From JBOFGK01 sp051649085 (GTDB taxonomy: Bacteria > Bacillota_I > Bacilli_A > UBA3375): a DNA stretch of 15,636 nucleotides. Every line of letters starts with the position of its first letter. Within the stretch, counting starts at the first letter, position 1. Where the stretch lies: contig JBOFGK010000020.1 of assembly GCA_051649085.1 (NCBI GenBank), positions 1 to 15,636 on the forward strand, given 5' to 3'. Of the stretch, positions 6,978 to 14,752 are shown in pieces. Both the position numbers and the translations under genes were made by a program. The notes under the pieces were generated by a model. It was not told the DNA's origin. It saw only the letters and a program-made list of their open reading frames with translations, and made no database searches.

Positions 6978-8089
6978 CGTAAATCCTCACATATTTTTTG
7001 TAAATTTTCAACTAGAAAATCAATTTCTGCAACTGTTGTTGAAGTACATACTGATATTCTAAGTGTTCTCGCGTCTTGTTCTACTGTTAAGCCAATTGCC
7101 ATAAGTGCTCTTGACTGCCGATTTAATTTAACAGAACACGCTGATTTTGTTGATACATAAATTCCTTTTTTTTCTAATTCATTTACAACTACTTCTGCTG
7201 TTGGTTTAATCTTTAAATGACAGCTTACAATATTTATTCCATGTTTTGTATTAATAACTAAACCTTCAACTTCGACTAATTTGCGTTTTAAATATTCATA
7301 ATTATGCTTTAGTAATTGCTGATTTTGAGGGAAATTAGTAGTTACTTTTTTCACTGCATATGCAAAAGCAACTTGTCCTGCAACTGACTGACTTCCTCCC
7401 CGATGATCACCTTCATAAAAACCACCATACATCAATTTTTCTAATTCAACTTGTTTTTCCATAATAATTGCCCCAACTGCGTGGGGTCCATTTATTTTAT
7501 ATGATGATAATGTTATTAAGTCGATATTTGAAAAATTAATTTCAAGTTTTCCAAGCGCTTGAATGTAATCGCTCATGAAGACAATTTGTGGATTAAGTTC
7601 TTTTACTTTTTTAGCAATTAGTTCAACATCAATTATTTCACCAATTTCATTGTTAAGAGCCATTAAGCTTACAAAAACTGTATTTTTTTGGATAGCATCT
7701 AAAACAGATTTTACTTCAATTGTATTTTCCAAGTTTGGCTTTAAATATGTAACTTCATGTCCCAAATCTTGTAATTTTTCAAAGCACTCATGGGCACTTG
7801 AGTGTTCATAAATTGAAGTAATAAAATGTTTCGGCGTACTAAATTTTTTCGCAAAACCAAGAATCGCTAAGTTATTAGCCTCAGTTCCACCAGAAGTAAA
7901 AATAACTTCATAATCAGACGGATTTGCTAATCCCAAACTCTTTTTAATTAGTTCACGTGCATCAGTTTGTACCTGTTCAACTGTTCGGTTAATCCCAGTA
8001 TTCATAAAATATTTTTGACTTACTTTGAGATAAACATCTAATACATCCGAATCAGGTTTAGTTGCTGCACTATGATTAAAATAGTACAT
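6974..8089 (-). CDS. NifS-family cysteine desulfurase, probable sulfur donor to ThiI
   Basis: This class V PLP-dependent enzyme (371 residues from the chosen start) would remove sulfur from cysteine and hold it as a persulfide. Visible motifs are TSGGTEANNLAI, EHSS with the PLP-stacking His96, SDYIQALGK with Asp174 and Gln177, the PLP lysine Lys198 in SSYKINGP, and the persulfide Cys318 in SACS. Several usual residues differ: the His before the PLP lysine is Tyr197, and the NPSSxH segment reads NTGINR. The ATG at 8087-8089 is chosen because family members begin at the YxDNAATT-like strand (here YYFNHSAAT) and AAGGA lies five bases upstream. A TTG ten codons earlier has no ribosome binding site. 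It overlaps ezrA by 14 nt and thiI by 4 nt. The ezrA-desulfurase-thiI order suggests an orthologue of Bacillus NifZ. Confidence 0.93.
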   Translation of the reverse strand: MYYFNHSAATKPDSDVLDVYLKVSQKYFMNTGINRTVEQVQTDARELIKKSLGLANPSDYEVIFTSGGTEANNLAILGFAKKFSTPKHFITSIYEHSSAHECFEKLQDLGHEVTYLKPNLENTIEVKSVLDAIQKNTVFVSLMALNNEIGEIIDVELIAKKVKELNPQIVFMSDYIQALGKLEINFSNIDLITLSSYKINGPHAVGAIIMEKQVELEKLMYGGFYEGDHRGGSQSVAGQVAFAYAVKKVTTNFPQNQQLLKHNYEYLKRKLVEVEGLVINTKHGINIVSCHLKIKPTAEVVVNELEKKGIYVSTKSACSVKLNRQSRALMAIGLTVEQDARTLRISVCTSTTVAEIDFLVENLQKICEDLR

Positions 8090-9887
8090 GGTTTTCCTTG
8101 TAAATTTTAAACTCTTCAATTTCTACTGACTTCACAATTCCACGATATATTTTCTCACCTTGTGAGCTCCCATCAATTAATAGCTGATACATTTCTTTAA
8201 TTACTTGACGGTAATCTTTATCACTTAATAGTCCATTAAGATGAGAAGATATTTTACGCATTTCATCATTTTTTAAGTGCTGATTGAAGTAATGAATTAA
8301 TTTTCTTGCAGCAATTTTATGTTTAATTTCATCTTCGATTTCTTGAGTTAATTCCTCCATTATTACAGCAATTGCTTGACTCGCATGTCGAACAGCTGTA
8401 ATATTAAGTGGTGTACGCTCTAATTCTTCTTCAAGGTGACTAATTTTATCACGCGCTTCTTTTTTCTTTAAGCTTAAAAGCATACTAGAATCATCTATGT
8501 GCATAGAATAATTACAATAAAGTTCTAAATACATAAATTCTTTTTTCATTGTTTCAAGAATTTCCATTGCTTCTAGTTCATCTGTTCTTATTGCTTGTAA
8601 ATCTTCAAAGGCACCTTTGATATTCACTAGCAAACGATTTAAGTATAAATTACTTTTCTCAAGACGTTCTTTTAATTTATCAATTTCTTCTTCTTGTAGT
8701 GCACAAACTTCTAGTAATACTTCATAATCTTTTTTAAATTGGTAATAAACATCAATCTCATCATCTAAGCGTTTGATTTGTTTAATTTCTGGTAATTCAT
8801 ATAATTTAGAAATTTCTCTTTTCTCAAGCACTGCTACTTTAACAAATTCATCAGAAATTTCTAATAATTCATGATTTTCTTCACGCATTTGAATAATTTC
8901 TTGAACAACATCAAATTGTCGATTAATTTCAATTGCATAAATATGACATTTACTATTAATTTCATTTAGCGGTTGTTCAAAAACTGCAATGTCAACTTCA
9001 GCATTTTGAACTCCAAAATCAAATTCAAAAATCTGTTGTTTATTTTCTTCTAATTGGTCAATAATTTCTGTAAGCTCACCAATTTCTGAAAGTTCCGCTT
9101 CAAATTTGTTCGCTAATATTTCTTGTTTTTTTTCCTGAATTTGTTTAACATTTTTTTCAAGTGTTGTAATTGCGTCAATTAGTGATGTACAGCTAATGAA
9201 ATTTATTTCTAAATTTTCTAGTACATTTGCTGCTTCTTTTAGAAATAAACGGGCATCTGAATATTCACCAAGTTTTTGCAGTTCTTCAAAACGAATTAAA
9301 GCAGTTGTTACTTTTGTAGCTTCAGAAAAAAACGACCCTTCATAAACTTCATACATTTTCAATTTTTTGTCGAAACGATTCTTTAATTCTTTTAACTGAA
9401 CTTTTATTTCTAAAGCAATTTGCGCATTTTCTAATTCTAAGTCTGTGTAATTTTTCAGTTTTGCGAATAATTTATCGGTATTTTCTAATAAAGTTTCTAA
9501 TTGTAGATTTATACTGTCTGCTTGACGCATATACACTTTATATTTTCCAACAGTATTTTTTTCTGCAAGTTTATCTACTTCTAAATTTATTTGGACATTT
9601 TTTTGATTTAATTCATTTAACTCAATTGCCCAATCATTTGATAGACGCTTACTTTCTTCATTTTTACTTATTTCAATGCAACGTTCTAATTCGTCTAAGC
9701 AAGTTTCTAATTTTCCTGTTGCCAATTCTGTTTTCTCAGTAATTTGTTTTGCCATTGTTTTTTGTTTTTTTCGACGAACTATCATGACTAAAGCGACTAA
9801 TAATATTAAAAACACTGATGCCGCAATTATTAGTAGCGTTCCACTTGATAAACTTCCACTCGATGCTTCAACCCTAGTTATTAACAT
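8076..9887 (-). CDS. ezrA: septation ring formation regulator EzrA
   Basis: EzrA is a membrane-anchored protein that binds FtsZ and prevents extra Z-rings while taking part in division at midcell. This 603-residue protein has one N-terminal hydrophobic helix (about 17-37) followed at once by the basic stop-transfer RRKKQK. The rest is long, charged, coiled-coil-rich sequence with many Glu, Lys, Leu and Ile and almost no Gly or Pro. That pattern, the length (Bacillus EzrA is about 560) and the position beside a nifS-like gene and thiI identify it; there are no catalytic motifs. Sixteen residues precede the membrane helix, slightly more than usual. A strong GGAGGAG ribosome binding site is six bases from the ATG, inside the 3' end of alaS. 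It overlaps alaS by 14 nt. Confidence 0.88.
   Translation of the reverse strand: MLITRVEASSGSLSSGTLLIIAASVFLILLVALVMIVRRKKQKTMAKQITEKTELATGKLETCLDELERCIEISKNEESKRLSNDWAIELNELNQKNVQINLEVDKLAEKNTVGKYKVYMRQADSINLQLETLLENTDKLFAKLKNYTDLELENAQIALEIKVQLKELKNRFDKKLKMYEVYEGSFFSEATKVTTALIRFEELQKLGEYSDARLFLKEAANVLENLEINFISCTSLIDAITTLEKNVKQIQEKKQEILANKFEAELSEIGELTEIIDQLEENKQQIFEFDFGVQNAEVDIAVFEQPLNEINSKCHIYAIEINRQFDVVQEIIQMREENHELLEISDEFVKVAVLEKREISKLYELPEIKQIKRLDDEIDVYYQFKKDYEVLLEVCALQEEEIDKLKERLEKSNLYLNRLLVNIKGAFEDLQAIRTDELEAMEILETMKKEFMYLELYCNYSMHIDDSSMLLSLKKKEARDKISHLEEELERTPLNITAVRHASQAIAVIMEELTQEIEDEIKHKIAARKLIHYFNQHLKNDEMRKISSHLNGLLSDKDYRQVIKEMYQLLIDGSSQGEKIYRGIVKSVEIEEFKIYKENHVLF
8095..8099 (-). 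promoter_or_regulatory. ribosome binding site deciding the desulfurase start
   Basis: Minus-strand AAGGA, inside the last codons of ezrA, lies five bases before the ATG at 8087-8089. No comparable site precedes the in-frame TTG at 8117-8119. Confidence 0.6.
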
Positions 9888-12516
9888 TTAATTCTCCTCC
9901 ACCTTGTGCACTATTTTTGTTTCCACCACCTCGACCATTATATGGTGCTAGAACATCATTGATTATTTGATTTGCAGGATGCTCTTCACATAAATCGTCA
10001 CTTACTTTTACAATTACCGATATTTTTGGAGCATTTTCAATTTTCAAAACTAAAACTGCACTCTTTAAATGTTCCATTACTTTATCCGCAAGCTGACGAA
10101 GTTCATTAATGTTTGAAACGTTGACCGTCGCTTCTAAATACTGAACTCCATTTCGCTGACAAACTTGTTCTAACAACTCTTCAAGGATATTATTAGCATT
10201 TCCAGCTTGCTCTTTTTCTAATATTTGCTTAAGTGTATCATTTGCATCTTCGATTTCTTTAATTTTCACTTGGTATCCCTCAAAATCAAATGCTGTTACA
10301 TCTTTTAAACTTTGATTAGTCAATAGAAGACTTTGGATATTTTTTGTTTTGATCAGCTGTTTATTATCAATTTTTTCTTTTAAGTTTTTTAAATCTAAAT
10401 CTAATGTTTGACTTAAGTTTGTTGCATATTCTGTTACCCGGTGATCCGTTAGTGCCTCAATTCGACGAATTCCAGAACCAATACCACTTTCACTTAAAAT
10501 ATAAAATTTCTTAATTTCAGCCGTTGAGGTTACATGGGTTCCACCGCATAATTCAATCGATTCTCCCATTTTTACAACCCGAACTACATCACCATATTTT
10601 TCACCAAATAGAGCATTTGCACCTGTTGCCAGTGCAGCCTCTTTATCCATCATTTGAATATCGATTAAATGATCTTGATTAATTTGTTCGTTAACAAAAT
10701 TTTGAATTCCAATAATTTGTTCTTCCGTTAATTTATTAATTGTTGTAAAATCAAATCGAGTTTTTTCTGCATCTTGGCTTGATCCTGCTTGTTTTGCATG
10801 ATCACCAACGAACTTTTCTAAACCGAGGTGTAACAAGTGGGTTGCTGAGTGGTTTTGACAAACGGCTTTTCGATAAGTTTTATCAACAACTGCATTTACT
10901 GTTTGCCCAACTTTAATTTCACCATTTAAAACTACATTGTGTAAGTGCTGACCATGTGGGGCTTTTGCAACTGAAAGTACATGTGCTGTTCCAATCATTC
11001 CAAGATCTGATGTTTGTCCACCACTTTCTGCATATAACGGTGTTTTTTCAAGTACAAGTGTCGCCATCATTCTATGAGCACTTTGAACTAATTGATCATC
11101 TTGAATAATTGCTACTATTTTTGTATTTACATCTAGATAATCATAACCGACAAATTCACTTTCAACTGTTAGACCTTGTAATAAAGTAGTCTGGATTTGC
11201 ATCCCACTTGAACTTTGATGTGCGCTTCTTGCACGTTCTTTTTGTTCATTTAAACATTCAGTAAATCCAGCTTCATCAACGTAGACATTATGTGACTCAG
11301 CAATTTCAATCGTAAGTTCAATTGGGAAACCGTATGTATCGTATAACTTAAAGGCTTCTGCACCCGTTATTTTACCTTTTGGTAATAAATTATTAATAAT
11401 TGCTAAACCATCATCAATTGTTTTCAAAAATCTTGATTCTTCATTACTAAGTGAGTCTTTAATAAAGTTTCTATTCGTTTCAAGTTCTGGATAATAGTCA
11501 ACATATGTACTAATTACAATATCAACTAGTTGATTAAGTAATGGTTCCTTTTTCCAACCTAAATCTGTAATTGCAAATCTAAGTGCACGTCTAACAAGTC
11601 GACGAATTACATATCCACGTCCTTCATTAGCAGGAATCACCCCATCACTAATTGCAAAAGTTAAAGCACGAACGTGATCAGCAATTACTCTAAAAGCAAC
11701 TGTATAATCAGCATATTTACAATTTGTTAATCTTTCAACTTCTTGAATAATTACCATAAAATTATCTGTTTCATAGTTCGATTCTGTCTCTTGCATAATT
11801 GATGCAACACGTTCAAGTCCCATCCCTGTATCAATATTCTTTTGGGGAAGTTCTGAATATTCGTTTCTTGGAATCACACCTGGATTACAATTAAACTCTG
11901 AGAAGACGATATTCCAAATTTCTATAAAACGATCATTTTCAATATCTTCTCCAATTAATGTCTGTGCGTCACGTTCATCATATTTAGCTCCACGATCATA
12001 ATGAATTTCGGAATTGGGTCCTCCAGGACCAGCTCCAATTTCCCAAAAATTATCTTCAGTTTTAATAATTTGGTTCGCTGGAACGCCTAGACTTAGCCAT
12101 GTTTCATAACTCACATTGTCATCAGGATGAACCGTGAAATATAATTTATCTAAATCCATAGCAAACCATTCAGCACCTGTAGTTAATTCAAATCCATATT
12201 TAATCGCATCAACTTTCGAATAGTCTCCAATTGAAAAATTTCCAAGCATTTCAAACATTGTATGATGACGACTAGTTACCCCAACATTATCTATATCATT
12301 TGTTCTTAATGATTTTTGTGAGTTTACTAATCGTTTGGCTGGTGGTGTTTCGCTCCCGTCAAAATAGGATTTAATTGTTGAAACACCTGAGTTAATAAAT
12401 AATAGTGAGTCATCATTATATGGAACAAGTGACCTTGGTTCTACAACGTAATGCCCTTTACTTTCAAAGTATTTTAAAAAAAGATTTCTTATTTGATTTG
12501 TCGATAGTTTTTGCAT
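9874..12516 (-). CDS. alaS: alanine--tRNA ligase
   Basis: Alanyl-tRNA synthetase charges tRNA-Ala and clears mischarged Ser or Gly in its editing site. The 880-residue protein is full length. Class II aminoacylation motifs open it (LFINSGVSTIKSYFDG, RHHTMFEMLGNFSIGDY, GAGPGGPNSEI, GMGLERVASIMQ), followed by the tRNA-recognition region. The editing domain contains NHSATHLL and CGGTHVTS, giving the zinc set His556, His560, Cys657 and His661. The C-Ala domain follows and ends in a glycine-rich tail with GRGGG and GGGE. The ribosome binding site AGAGGTG precedes the ATG by four bases. It follows recD2 after 37 nt, a pairing also found in Bacillus. No T-box leader fits in that short gap, so regulation by uncharged tRNA through that route is unlikely. 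Confidence 0.98.
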   Translation of the reverse strand: MQKLSTNQIRNLFLKYFESKGHYVVEPRSLVPYNDDSLLFINSGVSTIKSYFDGSETPPAKRLVNSQKSLRTNDIDNVGVTSRHHTMFEMLGNFSIGDYSKVDAIKYGFELTTGAEWFAMDLDKLYFTVHPDDNVSYETWLSLGVPANQIIKTEDNFWEIGAGPGGPNSEIHYDRGAKYDERDAQTLIGEDIENDRFIEIWNIVFSEFNCNPGVIPRNEYSELPQKNIDTGMGLERVASIMQETESNYETDNFMVIIQEVERLTNCKYADYTVAFRVIADHVRALTFAISDGVIPANEGRGYVIRRLVRRALRFAITDLGWKKEPLLNQLVDIVISTYVDYYPELETNRNFIKDSLSNEESRFLKTIDDGLAIINNLLPKGKITGAEAFKLYDTYGFPIELTIEIAESHNVYVDEAGFTECLNEQKERARSAHQSSSGMQIQTTLLQGLTVESEFVGYDYLDVNTKIVAIIQDDQLVQSAHRMMATLVLEKTPLYAESGGQTSDLGMIGTAHVLSVAKAPHGQHLHNVVLNGEIKVGQTVNAVVDKTYRKAVCQNHSATHLLHLGLEKFVGDHAKQAGSSQDAEKTRFDFTTINKLTEEQIIGIQNFVNEQINQDHLIDIQMMDKEAALATGANALFGEKYGDVVRVVKMGESIELCGGTHVTSTAEIKKFYILSESGIGSGIRRIEALTDHRVTEYATNLSQTLDLDLKNLKEKIDNKQLIKTKNIQSLLLTNQSLKDVTAFDFEGYQVKIKEIEDANDTLKQILEKEQAGNANNILEELLEQVCQRNGVQYLEATVNVSNINELRQLADKVMEHLKSAVLVLKIENAPKISVIVKVSDDLCEEHPANQIINDVLAPYNGRGGGNKNSAQGGGELNVNN
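9894..9900 (-). promoter_or_regulatory. strong ribosome binding site of ezrA inside the alaS coding end
   Basis: Minus-strand GGAGGAG sits six bases before the ezrA ATG. The same bases encode part of the glycine-rich C-terminal tail of AlaS (GGGELNVNN), so one sequence serves both purposes. Confidence 0.75.
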
Positions 12517-12533
12517 TGTTCACCTCTGTATAT

Positions 12534-12542
12534 ATTTTACCA
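12534..12542 (-). promoter_or_regulatory. candidate extended -10 promoter before alaS
   Basis: The minus strand reads TGGTAAAAT, an extended -10 (TG, one base, TAAAAT), in the 37-nt gap between recD2 and alaS. The start would fall near base 12527, at the upstream edge of the AGAGGTG ribosome binding site, giving a leader of about 11 nt. No good -35 stands 17 bp upstream. This is the only gap in the cluster from the pseudouridine synthase gene to dnaE large enough for a promoter. Confidence 0.3.
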
Positions 12543-12553
12543 TAAAACTACGG

Positions 12554-14752
12554 TTATAAGTAATCAAATGGCGTTATTTCTTGATTTTTTACTTGGTCCT
12601 TCAAAAAAAATTGAAGTGCCGTTTGTCGTGGTTTTTTTTCTTCTTGAATCCCTTTAAAAAAGTAGTCAATTTCTCCAACTAAAATTAGTTTATCACGAGC
12701 ACGGGTAATTCCTGTATAAATTAATTTTTTACTAAGCATATATGTTGCTTCACTAGACAGAGGCATGATTACTACTTTAAATTCACTTCCTTGTGATTTA
12801 TGAATTGATATTGCATAAGCTAATGCTAAGTCAATTAATTCCTCTGTTTTGATGTCAACAACTTTTTCTTTAAATTCTATTTGCATAGCGATTTCAGCTT
12901 TTTGAGGATTAGTCGAATAAATTTTTCGAATAAAACCAATATCACCATTATAAATGTCTTTTTCATAATTGTTTTTTTGCTGCATTATTTTATCATTTAA
13001 ACGAAATTTCTTCCCAAAAACATCAATTGCTAACTCTTCTGTTTTAGGTCGTAAAATTTCATTTAAGTTATCGATTCCACATTTTCCAGCATACTTTGGA
13101 TATAAGACTTGCACATCTGTTTCATCATAACCGTTCTCACCTGCTTTTCGAACAATTGCTGCAACTGTTTCTACAATATTTTCTTCACGCTCAATTACAC
13201 TTAAATCATGTGATTTAATAAGTTCAATCGGTTTGTTTTCATTTATTTGTTTTGCAAGTGAAGCAATTGTTGATCCATCACCTTGTCTGAAAACTGCATC
13301 TAAATTAACAATTGGAAACTTCTTAGAACTAATTAAATCATGAAGAACATTTCCTGGATTAACAGATTCTAATTGAGCCGGATCACCAACAATTACAATT
13401 TTCGCATCAAATAAAATTGCTGAAAAAAGTGAATTAGCTAAATGCGCATCAACCATTGAAAATTCATCAATAATAAAGATTTTCTGGCGAAGTGGTTCAT
13501 ACATATCACGATTAAATTTATTATTATATGGATCCCATTCTAGCAATGAGTGGATTGTTTTTGCTGGATATCCAGTTGCTTCTTTCATTCTTTGAGCCGC
13601 TCGTCCGGTCGGAGCACATAGCATAATTTGATCTTCAATTCTATTTCCAGATTTTTCAGCAATGAATAAATGTTCATAACAACGGCATATTGCTTTAATA
13701 ATTGTTGTTTTACCAGTTCCAGGCCCTCCAGTTATCAAGAGAACTTGATTTGCAAGTGCATTTTTTATAGCACTTTTTTGAGTTTGAGTGTATGTCATTT
13801 TATCTGTTATTTCTAAAACGTTAATTTCATTTTCAATTTCCTTAGCTGAAATACTATCAAGACTTTGATCTAAACGCATAAGTAAATCATTTGCAACTGA
13901 CTGTTCTGCTTCGTAGTATTCTGCCAAAATATAAAATTCATTTACTTTCATTAGTTCATGATTTCTAATAAGTGTATCGAGAAAACTTTCTAATTCAATT
14001 GGCTGAAGTTCGATTATTCGACGAATGCGATTGAAAATATCCTCAAAACTAATAATTGTATCTCCCGTTTGAAAACAAAATTCAGAGACAATAAATCTAA
14101 TTGCATATAAAATACGTACTTCAGAGTGTTCATCTCCATCATTTTGTAAATAGATTAAATCTGCACTTGCAAACGTATAACCATTTATTTCTGAAATCAA
14201 TTGGTATGGATTTGCTAATAGATATTTACTTTTATGATTAATTTTTTTAATTGATAAATATTTATAGATTTCTTCGATTAAATATTTCGAAAATTTAAGT
14301 GGAGCTAGTAACTGATAAAGTTCACTTATACTTTCTTCTTCTATTAATTTTGTTGTCAGTTCCTCTATCACATCATCACGTAAATTTAAGTCAGTAAGTC
14401 GTTCAGGATTTGTTTTAATTATCTCAATTGCTTCATCACCAAATGCTTCATAAATTTTGGTGGCCGTACCTTTTCCAATCCCTGTAAAATGCTCAGACGA
14501 CAAAAAGGAAACAATTTTTGTCTCACCCTTTATTTCTACTTCTTTAAAGGATGTGACTACAAATTGTTTTCCATATTTAGCATGGGTCGTTTCTTCTCCA
14601 GTAAATATATAATTTCCAGCGACACGAACATTTAAATAACCAACTGTTGACTCAGTCTTATCAGTATCTTCAAATTTTACTAACATTATTTTATAACCAT
14701 TGTCACCTGAAAAAATAATTCGTTTAACTGTTCCAATACGTTCACTACTCAT
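12554..14752 (-). CDS. recD2: RecD2-type ATP-dependent DNA helicase
   Basis: RecD2 is an SF1B 5'-3' helicase acting in replication-fork maintenance and repair without RecBC. The 732-residue protein has an N-terminal OB-like segment (GTVKRIIFSGDNGY), a helix-hairpin-helix region around 83-112 (HFTGIGKGTATKI), then the motor. Walker A is GGPGTGKT with Lys348; Walker B is IIDEFSMVDA with Asp429 and Glu430. Motif III is VGDPAQLESVNPG, followed by the C-terminal motifs YAISIHKSQGSEF and YTGITRARDKLILVG. The N-terminal extension and lack of RecBC partners distinguish RecD2 from RecD. The start overlaps the pseudouridine synthase gene by 8 nt and has no clear ribosome binding site, so translation probably depends on coupling. 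The start is still preferred, because the first conserved motif begins at residue 7. Confidence 0.95.
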   Translation of the reverse strand: MSSERIGTVKRIIFSGDNGYKIMLVKFEDTDKTESTVGYLNVRVAGNYIFTGEETTHAKYGKQFVVTSFKEVEIKGETKIVSFLSSEHFTGIGKGTATKIYEAFGDEAIEIIKTNPERLTDLNLRDDVIEELTTKLIEEESISELYQLLAPLKFSKYLIEEIYKYLSIKKINHKSKYLLANPYQLISEINGYTFASADLIYLQNDGDEHSEVRILYAIRFIVSEFCFQTGDTIISFEDIFNRIRRIIELQPIELESFLDTLIRNHELMKVNEFYILAEYYEAEQSVANDLLMRLDQSLDSISAKEIENEINVLEITDKMTYTQTQKSAIKNALANQVLLITGGPGTGKTTIIKAICRCYEHLFIAEKSGNRIEDQIMLCAPTGRAAQRMKEATGYPAKTIHSLLEWDPYNNKFNRDMYEPLRQKIFIIDEFSMVDAHLANSLFSAILFDAKIVIVGDPAQLESVNPGNVLHDLISSKKFPIVNLDAVFRQGDGSTIASLAKQINENKPIELIKSHDLSVIEREENIVETVAAIVRKAGENGYDETDVQVLYPKYAGKCGIDNLNEILRPKTEELAIDVFGKKFRLNDKIMQQKNNYEKDIYNGDIGFIRKIYSTNPQKAEIAMQIEFKEKVVDIKTEELIDLALAYAISIHKSQGSEFKVVIMPLSSEATYMLSKKLIYTGITRARDKLILVGEIDYFFKGIQEEKKPRQTALQFFLKDQVKNQEITPFDYL

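Noticed and set aside
7575..7811. Plus-strand open frame of 78 codons opposite the desulfurase gene
   Set aside because: Antisense to conserved coding sequence, rich in Ser, Phe and Ile as expected for a shadow, with no family resemblance.
8087..8119. TTG start of the desulfurase gene ten codons upstream of the chosen ATG
   Set aside because: It has no ribosome binding site and would add residues before the usual family N-terminus, while the ATG has AAGGA at good spacing.
9461..9891. Two plus-strand open frames of 93 and 71 codons opposite ezrA
   Set aside because: Both are shadows of the charged coiled-coil codons of ezrA; the hydrophobic residues come from reading Glu/Lys codons backwards.
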